The position numbers and the translations under genes are program-made. The notes beneath the pieces were generated by a model, which was given only the letters and a program-made list of their open reading frames with translations, was not told the DNA's origin and did not search any database. From Lagopus muta (lineage: Eukaryota > Chordata > Aves > Galliformes > Phasianidae), in assembly GCF_023343835.1 (NCBI RefSeq), contig NC_064437.1:51472972-51536971 (forward strand): a stretch of 64,000 bases of DNA. The letters are read 5' to 3'. Below, piece by piece: positions 12,101-26,100 of this stretch (position 1 is its first letter; every line of letters starts with the position of its first letter).

Positions 12101-15100
12101 GACTATTTCAAACTGCAGTGCTTTCAATTGTACCTGTCTGAACACCATTCATGTGGCAGGTCATCTTGAACAGGATGATCACGGAGGGGTCTTGACCTTT
12201 TTTGTCCTTGCCCTCTATTAACATAATCCAAGTCTTTTAACTGAGGCTGCTCCTGTAAGTCATCATAAGGCTGATGGTCGTGAAAAGGTCTGCGCCTTTG
12301 CCCAGGACCTTTATTATCATAATCTTTGAGCTGCACCTCTGTTTGTAAGTCATTGTGAGCATTGTGAGGATGGTGATCATGGAAAGGTCTCGATCTCTGC
12401 CCACGGCCCCTGTTAACAAATTCAAACTCTTCCAGTTGCATCTGGGGCTGTGACTGATAGTCATGGAATGGTCTCAGTCTTTGGCCAGGACCTTTTTTGA
12501 CACGATCTGACTCTTCTGACTGCACTGGAGTCTGAAATTGATCACGAGATGGATGATTGTGGAATAGCCTTTGCCTCTGGCCACGGCCCCTGCTACCAAA
12601 ATCAAAATCCTTTGACTTCATATCTTCCTGTGAATCACTGTGGGATGGACAGTCAGGAAAAGATCTCTGCCTCTGCCCATGGCCTTTGTTAAATTCAAAG
12701 TTCCTTGATAGTCTCTCTGTCTGTAAATCACCACGAAACTGGCATCCATAAAAAGGTCTCAGCTGTTGTCCAGGTCCCTTGTTACTGAAGTCTTTCAGCT
12801 GTGTGTCTTCTTGGCAATCATCATAAAACTGGTGATCAGGAAATGGTCTTTTCCTCTGCCCTGGTCCCTTATTGTAGTCCCAATTTCTCATCTGCATTGG
12901 TGCTCGCAAGTTATCCTGAGTCTGATGGTCATTAAATGGTCTTCGTCTTCGTCCAGGTCCCTTATTAATGAAATCAAAATCTCTCAGTTGTGTTTGTCCT
13001 TGCAAATTATTATGAGAGTTGTCATCATAAACTCTTAATCTTTTCCCAGACCTGTAAAGAATTTTTTTCTTAAATAGAACATCTGTACTTATAAGTACAA
13101 GTTATTAATGAAAGTAAGCTTTTTTTAATCCAAGAATTGATATGAAACACATTGCAAGTAAAACATGTATGTATCAAAGTTACTAAGAATCTAAACTCTA
13201 AGCAAAATTATAAAACTTTCAGACAATGTCAAATTAGAAGATATGACAAACATTCAACTATAATTCCATAGGGCAAAACCAGAGATATGAAATTAATTAA
13301 AAATAAAACTCAGACTGCTGTAGAATAACAAAGACCAGCAGGCATAGTAAAACTCTAACATTTACCCAAAAGAGCTGCTCACCAATTCCTAATAGCACAT
13401 ATTCCCTATCTTCCCTTTATCTTCTCATTACTTTTTCTAATTCTGTAAATATACTTTGCATGAGTAAGCTACATGAAAACAAAATCTCTTCTAACTTAGA
13501 ATATTTCAGTGCTTTCAGTGTTTCAAAACACCACATCTCTAATTGTTAAAATCAGCTGATCCTCTTGTAACATTGTAGTGGATTGCCACTATAGAAACAG
13601 CTCACACACACTAAGGAAAATCCATCTTTTGCACTATGGGGTTTTTGGCTTTTCATTCCAGGTTTCAACTTATTACCCCTGAAAATCTTCATTAGGGAAT
13701 TGTTCCGCAGGTCCTTCTGCTGCATTTGGTGGGGGAACAATATCTTCATCTGAATCCCATACATCCATTCCAAGGTTACTGTAAAGAATAAAAACATCTC
13801 TCATAAGCTTCCTTTTCTCCCAAACATACTGAGAGAGGAAAAAAGAATCACAAAGATTCTTCAGTTGAGAATTACTGATTTTCTTAAAAATATTAAGTTA
13901 ATCTTACAGACATTCAAGATTTTCATAGCAAATTTCAATCTTGTGAATCTAGTTGAGGAAGGGCTGTAGAGAAAGCCTAAACTTCATATATTTACAACAA
14001 TATCAAAAATGTGAGACAAGTACCATACTTCAAAAAATTCAGCACAGAACTTTCTTAATCACACTCAGTCACACCAGCAATTAACACAGTAAAACAAGAA
14101 CAAAGGGCACTAAACTAAAAGGAGCAAAGTCTGTCAGATATTATTTTAAAATCAATGCGATGCTACAAGTTGTAGTTGTACAAATAATGTACTGAGATGT
14201 AAATGTTAATTATTCTTAGGTGCTCCGGGGTGTACCGGATAAAGTGTACCGGTAATATGATAAAGACAAGAGATTCCATATGCGTCAGGAATATAAATAC
14301 TAAAAGCAGGAGCTTTGGGAACAATCTTCCACCTTACTTTCTCCACTACAACTGGTTTTTGGTTTTTTTTTTCTTTTAGTTTGTTTGTTTTTAAATAATC
14401 TAGTTCCACCACACCATCAACAGCAGGCAGAGCACAGAGCTTATAATGAAATCTTAGCAGTAGCTCTTCTCAATTTATAAGAGAGCACAGACTCAATATA
14501 GTTGGGATAGTATGATACAAGTGCACCAGTGCCCAGTCGTATTCATCAAAGCCATATAAATTCAAAATATAAACAAAGGTACTTTATGTTATTCACATCA
14601 GAAGTCTTGCAGAATTTATGAAGCTGTTTACAAAGTGTTTAAGAGGGACAATTTTGGCTTACAAATGTAACTAAACTTTTAAAAATACATCCTGGAAAAA
14701 TCTTAAGTGCGCAACTAAAAGCTTTTGCTTACCTTCTCATTGGTTGTGTTCTGAGATCTGTGAGGTATACAAGACCATCCATGCAATGACCCCTAGCATC
14801 ACCAAAAGCTAAAGAAAAAGAAGAACATGTCCAATGACATGTGCATAAACTGGGTCACAAGAAGATGAAATAGCAGCTTTCTATTCACCACGAAATACTA
14901 AAAAAAAATCGCATTAATACAAATGCCACAGCAAGCTGTAATTGTTGAAGCAATTTTATTCTTTTAAAACTGAAACTAGTAGTGGTAGCAACCTATCACT
15001 GAAAAATTCTTCAAAGCAAAAGCCAAAGAAAAAAGAATTAAAGAGCTGAAACTTCCTGTCACTCAGTTTGCTAACGCTCAAACCTCATTTGAAAGAAAAT

Positions 15101-17111
15101 CAGCAGAAAATCTTCTCTGGAGACTACCACAGGAGGTAACAACACGCAACAGCAGAACAGCACACTGCAGCACAACTGTAGCATTTGTGAATACAATTAT
15201 AGTTAAATGTGAATTACAACCCAACATTTGTCTGAGTTCAAAGCTTGTAACATACCTTGGATTGCTGCCTCTGGATCCCAGCCTTCAACGTCTATAAGAT
15301 ATCTAAAGAAAAACTTGATTACTCTGCTGTCCCAAAGGGATTATAGACTAATATAAAGTCACTATATCTTTTGTAAATACTGATATTTTTTTTTCAACCC
15401 TTACCTACATATAAGGTAGCCAGTTCTATTAATTCCATTAGTACAGTGGACACCAATGAGTTTTTCTATCAAAAAAGATAAACACAGGCTTTAGTAGTTC
15501 AGAAAATGAAATTACTTGAAATTAGCTTAAGACAAAAAAAAAGTGCTGAACATTTTATTAAGTCGTTGTTGTTTACAGAATGATACTGTCATGCTTGTAA
15601 AATAACATATCATCCAGACTTTGTCTTCTTCATGCCAGATCTCTAGCAGCAGTTAACTCATTATTTCCAGACCTGTGAAGACTGCAATTAACTCTAAAGA
15701 ACATATGAAAAAGGAATGATATCAGAGAAAGCTGCCAGCCTCCAGTCAGAACTGCAGTAATAGGAAAGAGTAAAATACGGTTTTGAAAGCAACCTTGGCC
15801 AACTAGCAAATGTAACACTAAATAAGTTAATGTTCAAATTCTTTTAAAACTTACAAAAAGAAGAAAAAAATGCATAATATCCTTAGTATCTAGGAGTATG
15901 AAATGCATTACAAGAAGAATTAATTTAACTGGATTGAAAATTCAGGTGATTACTGGGACAAATCATAGAGATAAAGTATTCAGGTTCACAGACACAGACA
16001 AGCACTCTGATGGGAATCAGTTATGTCAAAAGAAAACATATTTTCTGAAAAGATTATACTAATCAGCTGTAGGCTAAAAGAATGAGTTACTACTATTAGG
16101 CTGTTTCAACTGAGGTATTTCCAATAAGGGAAACAGCAATGTGGTCATGCAAGGCACTGATAAAAACCTCATCCAGACTATTTCACACACCAATACACAA
16201 CAGAAAAAAACCCAACAAATTAAAATACATATTTAAAGGTCCACTGTGCTCGTCACAAAAAAGGGCCTATTTAGTGAGAATAAATAATATGTAAGAGCAA
16301 AATTTGGTATAAGAATATTAACTGGTTAAGAGTTTAAATCTAGATTTAGAAGACAAACTTCAAACGTCAGAAGCACAAAGTTCAGGCAGGGACAAAGTAC
16401 TGACAGAAGGTCTCTAAAACGGACTTTGATAAATTTTTTAATGAGATCCACTATCACTGTTTGCCATAGAACAGGACAGTCATGCTATCGTGTAAGTTTA
16501 TTCTAGGTTGGTGTCCCAAACAGTAAAAGAACAAACTTTAGAAGTTATTTGTAAGTAGAATCATGATTAGTTACCATGGAAATCTGAAACTGAGGGCATG
16601 TTACAATGCATAAGTTAACATAAAAACTGAAAGCTCACACACCACTGAATTTACATAATTACATAATTTTGCTAGTGCAAAAACACAAAAACCAGCAGCA
16701 GATCCACACTGTGGAAATACTGACACCGCATCTGCAAAATGATTTTTAAAAACTGCTAGGACACGATGGCAACAATTCAGAAAATTGCTGCGTGTGACTA
16801 AATGGGCTTCGTTAGATTGCATATCAGTGCCCAGTGCCATCAGAGAAACCCTGTACTATTTTCAACATCCACAGAGAAGCAGCAGCTGTGACACTGAGTT
16901 TATGGGGAAAAATCTGAGCCAGATTCTATTGAGTATTCTCTTTGTCAGCTAGATGGAGGTAACCCATCTAAACCTTGTGAAAAAGGTGGAGTTCAGATGG
17001 GGGCATTCAACATGCACTGGATAGAGACTTCCCCAGCACAATTAGAGAAGTATAATATAGAAGCCTAACTACACTGGGATCAAGGAGTACAAAAATATTT
17101 GCAATTATAGT

Positions 17112-17142
<31 letters not shown>

Positions 17143-20100
17143 ATTGCTCAGCAGTGGTCTGTAAATTACCAGAAATTCATAAGCAAGTTTTTCTCACTTG
17201 GAGTTGCTTTGCCACATGACAGATACAGGTATAATACTATTAAGAAATGAATTGTTACTTTTGAGAAAGGTGTGTTACAAATACAAGACAGAAGGTATAT
17301 TACGTTTACTACCACATAATAGTAAATTGGAAAATGCTGTGGAGTGCTTTCAGACATCTGGAGTTCCAGATGCCATAAGGCATCTATTGTAATTAATAAA
17401 TGATGCAGCTAGCACCAAAGTATTATTATTTTTTAGTCTTTTACAGCATAAGATGCTGATATTTACCATTTCTTGCATTTTCCCATAGGAATTTTCGGAC
17501 CCATTTCTTGAATTGTAGAATAGTAGCATTATCAGGAACTTCGAGTCCAACAGTATAAAGTTTCTTATACTGCACACTTCTAGGTAAATCCTAGAAACAT
17601 GAAGAAAAACATGGTAAAAATTACTGAAATCTTGCATTAATGAAAACCCTAAGCTGTATCTAAAATATCAGCAATGCAAAACAGTAGTTTCAATGCTGCA
17701 TAGAAACTGAAAACAATCATGACATGACTTCACAAAGAGCCATTCTCAGAAACCAATATTTACATTTCTGTTGTACAGAAACTCTTCTATCAGATAAGGT
17801 CTTTACATCTACCTACCCCTAAAAATAAGATGGCACATGAATTAATTAAAAAGAGCAGATTATTTTAATTCCATTCCAACACATTTAACAATTATTAGGA
17901 ATGTCTACCCTGCTGAATCTACCTGCAGTCATATTCACACATCTTTCCCCTTAGTGTACCAAGCCAATGCACATTTGAAGATCAACATTCAGTTATAACA
18001 TGGCTACTTATTCTCCATTTCAATAGAAGGCAATTAAAATTCTACGAGCTGGTCAACTAGTAACAAATCTATGATGAAGGAAGCAATTTCAAGATGTATC
18101 CTTTTTTCAGTGGATTCCACTGGAGATGCCTCCAATCTCTTTTCTACAGTGCCTAACACTGAAGTCTTCATCCATTACTCTGAGCTGCCATAGCACAAAT
18201 GAGTCACCGATGTAACTAGCAGGTAGGAGGAGCTTCTTCCTGTCACAAAGCATTCTGTTTCTATTAGAGACACGAAGTCTAGATGGCTCAACTCATCTAT
18301 TCCAATTCAAGGCGAGTAAATGCAAAAATACTTTAAAACAACGATGGCAGTAACTATTACAAGATTTGCTATGACTCTTACAAGTACCTTAACTTCATAG
18401 TATCGTGTGGTGTATGTTAAATCGATAATTAATCCGAGCTCCACATTTAGGGCTTTCATTGCAGCAATTAAGTCTTTTGGTGTAAATTTCTGGGTTGGGG
18501 TAAGCCTCTGGTTAATTGCCTACAACAACAATGGAAAAGGATCATTTGCTTTTTGAGTTCTAATAAGACATTTGCTATATTCAGTTTATTTAAATAGGAA
18601 AAGGGCAGTTTTCAAAATGGAATGTTTGCAGTATCAAGAGCACATCTACGTTTTATACAGATAAAAAAAAACAAAATAAAAATTTGTTTCTGTTCCAATG
18701 AATAGGCAAGAAAACATGAAGGAATTTACACTTAAACAACATTAACAAAAAACCACTAATTTAATGGACAAAAACCTTGCAAAATGCAGCATATAATAAT
18801 TTTATATACATACTGATTAAGTAACTAACTAAACAAGGAAGCTCAAAACACTGCAATCCCTCCCCCAGAACTTCTTTTGTCCTGCACAATAGCACAACAT
18901 TAACAGCATATTTCACATAAAACATCAGAAGTTGTGATGCCAGAGTTCACTTACTCTCAAGGCTTTAACCCTCTCCCCACAAATGTTACGCAGGCATTTT
19001 TATCCCTGGTTCAACTCTTGTCAGAAAGTACTTGTGTGTCATCTAGCACTGGGAAATGTTAAATAAGTCTATAATACAGTGGCATGTTGGTGGATAATGA
19101 TAATCATTAATTAATTAATTGTATTAATTAATTTCATTTGACAGACACAGCGTGAAAATTGTTTACTCACCCTATTGTAGCCTGTGGTTTCTGACATGTG
19201 TTCTCCGCTCTAGGTATGAAAATGCCTCGTGCACAAATCTGGATTTTCTCTGAATAGGGAGCTGTCCATTGTGAGAGCCTTTTGGCTCTGTCACCACCAA
19301 TAAAGAGTGGCAGAACAGATGCAGCAGCCTCAACCACCTCTCAGTTCCTTTGTTAATAAGAAATTCAAGTAGACTGGACTCAGAACTAATGGAAAGGAAG
19401 GCAGCCACAGACCACACACCTCTCAGAACCACAGATGCTATAGGGTAACTATTCTATCTTTTGACTGTACGGATTCTTATCTAAGATGCTAGCACTTTGA
19501 GTTGAGTCTGGAAACAGAGAGAGGAATTCTAATTTAAGAATGAACAGCAGAAAACTCCTATCTATCAAAGCTGGTATATGATTAGAAAGCTTGCACTGAA
19601 ACAGTAGGGCTGAAAGTGCATAGAAGTATTCATTCCTGAGTATTTCAAATGTTGGTGTACTGCTGAAAAACTGTGGAGGTTGTCTAAGTGCAAACCTAAC
19701 AAAGACTAGTCACAATCATCTCTCAACTACTCAGAACTATTTTCTAATAAAATCTGAAACTGAATTCACGAACTTTGAGGTGAAAACTACTAACCTGCAG
19801 AAGTCTGTGGCAGAACTTGTAAAAAGTTTTGGTTTTTTTTTTGCTGTGTGAACTTGCACTTAAAATCAAGTGAAAATACACCCTAAAAAGTAAGACATCT
19901 ATAAACATTTTGCTTCATCATGTTAACTGTGTTATGGAAAGCTATTTGAGATGCTATTTGAGATGCTATTTGAGATTTTCTGAAGTACTCGACAAATCCT
20001 GCTGAGTTTACCTGCCCTTTTTATGATCTCTGGTGGAGCTCCTTCCAGGCTATCAGAGAACTACAGGGGAAAGGTAAACTAACAACCAAGTATCTTCCTT

Positions 20101-23100
20101 TGAAATCTGGAGTGACAGTGTAATGCTACAATGGGACGATAACGGCAGGGTGGCAGAGTCTTGGGCTACAGCAACTGGGAACAAGCTCAAATGCAGCAGA
20201 CTCAGATGCAGAAATGTAGGAAAAAGGCTATTTACCTTTGGAAGGCCTCAAGCAGGCAGGGATCTCTGGCAAGAGATGCCTTCATCTCCACTGCCAACCC
20301 TTAAGTGAGGTCTGGCAAGGGGTGGATCTTGGCTCCACCCCTTCCAGTCACTTAGGTACACTGCAAGCACCTGAGCTCCTCTGGGCTGGCCCTGCCTTCC
20401 CACCAGGTGCTCAATCACTGCTTCAGGCTGTGACTCTGCATTTCCACTACAGATGGGAAACTAGAAATACATGGAGTGCAAAAATCCTGTCCAGAGAAGT
20501 GTGTTTGTAAAAAAAATGGTGCTGGATCAAGTGGAATTACAGGAGCTGATAATGCAAAAAAGTCTCTCTCCCACCCCAACAGTAGAGAAGCTAATTACAG
20601 ATCTACTGAACCTGACTTCTACTGATAAGTAGATCTACCCTCTGGCAGTCTTGGTAGAAAGGCACATGGCTACTGCATCGTTCTTTACAATTATGCAGAG
20701 CAAGTATGACCAACTAAGACCTTTGGTGTCAAACCAACCAAAGCATCATACTGAAGCTGGGAAAGCAGCTAAGGAAGTAAATCCTGCAAGCACTCCACTT
20801 CAGTCTAACAGAAGTGAAGTGAATGGTGACTGAAAATGTAATGGGCTCTAATATGCCAGAAGAAAAAAAAAAAATTAACTACATGAATACTAGAGTGCAA
20901 TCAGTAGACAACAGTTAAGACTTCCTTACTTTTAACTGCTATGGTTATGTCTAGCCATTGAATATTAAAAGAGCTTAGAAACTTTTTTTTCCTGTGTATC
21001 TGAAGTAAGAACTTGTATGAATTAATTTATACAGCATTTGTGTTGATTTATACAGAAAGGCAAATTTGCAACCATGTACCTCAACCCATCAAAGAACTGA
21101 AGTCTCCACATTTTGTTCTGTCACAAAAAAATTTAGAGATCTAGCTTAGTGTATTTAATGGATTAAGGCTCTATTCCATGTTATTAAGTATCTAATGGAG
21201 TTACTAACACAGAAATAGAATAAATCTATGAATACCGTGTTTCTCCATATCATTGAAGCTTACCAGTAATCTAAATCTCTAATTTTAAAAGTACTGCAGT
21301 GTAAGTGTATTTTAATAAGTGCTTCATCTTTGAAAAATGGTATTTTGGTTTATACTGCCTAGACTGTTATTCATATCACAAACCCCTTCCATGGCAATAA
21401 TCAGACTTTTCTTCTAACAGTCATGAAAGGATGTTAAATAAGATGTTGAGTTTAGGCCACTAAATTAGTGATTAAATGACTTTACTGACTGGTTAGAGAT
21501 TGTCTTATTTACAGAAAATAAAAAGACTAACACTAAATACACCAGAAGAGTGAAAAAAAAAATAGATAATTGTGTAAATAAAGCCACTGGTAGATGACTG
21601 GATTTATTATTTAAACAAAATATTTGCCCATAAATCTTTTTTGAAGTTTTTGTGAGTATTAATGCTATTTTTCATTATTTTTGTACTGTATTTAGTAAAG
21701 ACAATGTGTAGTTACTGTTTATACATACCCCTTTTAAAGGTACTTTGAACGCAATAAATCTAGTTCCTGGTATAGGCTGCCCAACCGGTGTCAAACTCCT
21801 CCATCTGTAATGAAATAAATATTTATTTTAAAATATTTTTAAATAACAGATGTCAACAAAAGACACAAATAGCTCTAAGTAAAACTTCTAAAATAACGTA
21901 TGTCCTCTTTGGATTAAAACTTCTGTAAAGCAAAGCACATAAAAAACCCTTTTCTTTAAAACTGTAATAGCAGTTACTTCAAACCATATGAAATATCTTA
22001 CAAATATCAAGCAACTCTGCTGTCACATTTAGCAGTAGATTTAATGTAGTAGTTATTTAAAACTTCAAGCATAAAGACACAATAGTTACCTTTTCCTGCC
22101 TACAGTGGGCACCTACTAGCATAAAGCTTTAAGATTTCCAAAAAGCACAATCAATAGTTCCTAAATTTCTTGGTCACATAAGCAAGCAGTTGCAATAGAT
22201 ACGCACAAAAGTTTGAAAAAGATGTCCAATTAGATCCTTGTATGTATGTAAAATCAGCTTTCTAAAAAATTATCTTCCATTAGTATCCTGTTTCACCAAC
22301 ACTAACATTATTTTAAAAGTCATAAAAATTCATTTTGTTATGATACTACATATTTGAACACAATTAATAGCTTAGCATTCTTCTGGGATAAATGAAACAG
22401 GGAGCTGCCTAAAAGATGCTAGGAGAACATGAACAGTGTTACCACAGGACTGATGGAGAAGGAAGCTTATTTAGCACATTACACAACTTACATAAACACA
22501 CTCCTATTGTTTGCAAGCCTAAAATCAGGAGTCATAATAAAATGAATATTTATTCTCCATAAAGCACTATGATAAAATATTTTTTACAGATCATGTGCAT
22601 GACATACATTAGAATTATGCCCCCAAATCTGCAGCTGTTACAAAGTCGTTTCGCCGTATTGACAGCATGTTCCAAAACAGTCTTTCTCCTTCCTTTCTGT
22701 TTCAGCTTCCAGAAAACTCTGTTCCCTCAGAACGTTAGGGAACTTACAGACAAGGAGCACCAACATAGAGTAAAGTAGAAGAACAAAGTACAACAGGTAA
22801 AAAAAGCCCACTTCTTACTTTATGGTCACCAGAAAGTCTTCAATGGCTGAATCAATTTTTAACTTGGCTGAATCAAACATTCTTAGATACAGTGTTACAG
22901 CCTCACTTAAATCATTTAGATGACAACGAAATGCTAAGTTTACTTTCATTTAAAAGTATAAAACTTTTAGATTTTGCAAATACATTCACTTTGTAGTATT
23001 CTTCTTTTTCAGGGCAATATTTTTCACTGCTCTTTCTCTTGGTACTCTCAAAACCAAAGAATATTTGATAGTAGAAAAATTAAGCAAAAATCACTTTAGT

Positions 23101-26100
23101 AACATGAAGACTTACGTTACAACAATCAAAGTCTTAGTAATTCCAAATCCGCAAAGAAATGGCATTCACTGATTTTACACAGTGCTGAAAAAATTCTTTG
23201 TGTAGCACATTTCAGAGATGCCAGTGTAAGAATACATTCATGACTAAAGGACATGTTCTATGCAACATGCGTCCTAGTTTAAGATAGATAAATTCAATAG
23301 GAATTAAGATCGCAAGCAGTATAAGCATACAGAAAATACCCAACCTAACAAAACCCACAACATAAGTGTCCAGACTGCAAGATGTGGTCAGTTTAAAAAA
23401 ATTAATTGTACCAAAAAGAAGTTTAATCAACCCTGTGCATAGTTTAATTTTACCTTGTTCACATCATAAACCACTGTGATTCTGTGATCATCTTAAAAAG
23501 AAGCTAAATGCTGTGAACCATTATTAGATGTACATTTGATCTGACCTACTGTTAAAATAATGAGAAAATCAAGGCTTAACACCAACTCCAGCCTCTGGCT
23601 ATTTTTAATAACTCAGGAAATTAAAAATTTTTGCTCTCAAACTTACAGGCAGAATCAGAAAATGGGCTGCTTCTGGGAATAGAGTAACTAGTATGAATAC
23701 CAATAAAATACACAACATGCTTTACAACAGTGGGATTCATTCATCAGGCAGCCAAAGGCCATAATTGCACATACGCATTTAGAAACATTTTGAAGGAAGG
23801 CAGAAGTAAAGTATCCCAACCACAGAAGACCAACCAGCTCATGCAGGGAGACAGCTGGATGCCATAGGCTAGAAACTCAAGTTGCCTTTAACCAGCTTTA
23901 CCTTGGAAAACTGTATAAGTGGAAATCTACTGTAACCAATGTAAATTCCAAGTAACTAGAGATCAGCAAAAATGCTAAAAAAAAAAAAAAAAAACACTTA
24001 AAAATCCTATTTACAAGACTCAACACCATCATCATTCCTGTAGCAATGATTAAAAGGTTTGAGTGAAAAACACTGAACGGGACATAAAGTAGCTGAGAAG
24101 ATAGTAGGAAGTTTCCACAAAGAGCCAGTGGTATCTGCCTGAGACACAATGTGTGCTTCTAGGCATTAGAAACATTCAGGTATTTACACTACAGTGGAGA
24201 CAGCTCTGGCCATAGAACAGTCACATTAGAAAGACACTGTGATATGAGTATAAAATGGAATTGTAAATTCAGTAAATCATTGCAGCTTAATAACCCAAAC
24301 AATAATCAAATAAAGACAGACCAGGAAGAAAATTAGAACTTCTGCATGAAACACAACAGCTGTCAAAATACAGGCAGGAAGTCATCATACTCTAAGGCAA
24401 ACTGTTACCTGACAAAATGTGCTATTTCTGGACTTTTCATAAAATGAGTAGCCAGGTCAAACACCCTTCAGAACCTCATGTGTGTAAAAGAACTGCAAAT
24501 CAAATTCTGCTTTAAGTTTGCATCAAAACAGCTGAGAGGTTTTTTTTTAATCAACCCAACATGGTGATTTTTTTCTGGTCTCTATACAAAACCACAACCC
24601 CAAATTTATTTGTTTGAATAGAAAAATACTGAAGAGAGAGCAGCACTCAAATACAAAGTGACATACTGCACACACACAACATGTTTTTAATTACGGTTTT
24701 ATTTCTACAAGTTTTCAAATAAGTAAACAATCCATGGAATACATGCAGAGTAAGATCTGAAATGTAACGAAACAAAAATTAATGAATTGCTTAATTCTCT
24801 TCCTTTCCCACTTCTCTATCATTGTTTGTCTTCGTCGCTTCCCAACCATCATCAACAGTCTCAGAACACAGGCAGAATTTTACCAGCCATTCCAAATAAG
24901 AGAATCACATCTCAGTTGAAAAGTGTTAAACTCCAATTAAACATAACTCCCCCTTCCCTCTGAAATCTCTGTGACTCCTTCATGACTTCCAGTTAAATAA
25001 GTACAATTATTATTGCTACTACAGACTGTAGTTAGCTCAACTATAAGCGGCTTCATATCTGGTTTACATTAAGATATGTTATTACACTTATCCATTTTTG
25101 TTTAAATGGAAAGCATTGTTTTATGGCCTTATTTTCTGTCTAAAAATCTTAGATGTGCAGTAACAGATTGATTTGCTTTCTTAAAACAAACTTCATGCAT
25201 CTTGTTAAAAGTACGTTCACAACGCACAGGTAGAAATCAGTCAATTTTGTCTTTTTTAATGAAAATACTCCACTCCTTGGATTATTACTTTTTCTAGACT
25301 CTAGGGGAAACATAAAATAAGGTTATATTTTGGCAGATACTATTCAAAGCAGAATCTGAATTGATGAAATTATACCCACAGTAGGACTTGGGATGCTGAT
25401 GCACCACATGTGTAACCCTGTAAACCATCACAGCACTTTATGAAAGCTCACTAGATAGCTTGAACACATTCTACTGGCTGACTCCCAGTAAAACACTGTA
25501 ACATACAACTACCAAACAACAGTACCTTTCAGACCCTGGGGGAAAGTGTAGCAGAGCAGGACACTTGAGTCCCTCTCTTATATTAAATCTCATTTTGTTA
25601 CGAAATCACCTCCACAGCACTATTTTATAGGCTTTGAGGCTGCAATGGATACTGCACATCTTAGTTTTGCTCCAAGACTTTACTTGGAAAAGGGAGAAAT
25701 GACTTTCGCTATGAAGGAATACGGAAAATTGTACTTCCAGGCTACTTTCTCTCCTCTTTGCTGGAGCAAAGGCTGCGCAAAAAGTGCAACATCAAGCATT
25801 CAGGGCTAGGGGAAAGCAACAGGTATGCAAGAACAAGAAATGAGACATGTACTGCAGACCCAGTGGCAACATCAGCTATTAATACTTCTTCAGGTGCTGG
25901 CACACTCACAGTTCTGATTCCAGCAACATTGCACAGTGCTGTAATACAACCCTTACATACACTCAACTTTAGTTATGCTGCAGACACAGTATTGTAAAGT
26001 GACAGTAATTAGCTGACCAATTTTTAAAAATACACTATTTTTTTAATTTGTACCATCTCTAGCTAAAGCCTAACTGAGCCTTCAAATTTATCATACTGCT

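Noticed and set aside
20230-20480. A GC-richer stretch with two overlapping open frames, considered as an LTR or other repeat remnant
   Set aside because: I could not match it to a named family and saw no LTR ends (TG...CA with target duplication).
23470-23490. 'ctgtgattctgtgatc' resembling the CR1 3' end repeat
   Set aside because: Only about 16 bp match and there is no CR1 body next to it, so chance is likely.
25742-25997. Paired plus and minus frames of 74-79 codons
   Set aside because: They lie within a DUSP11 intron, overlap each other on opposite strands, and show no domain or splice support.
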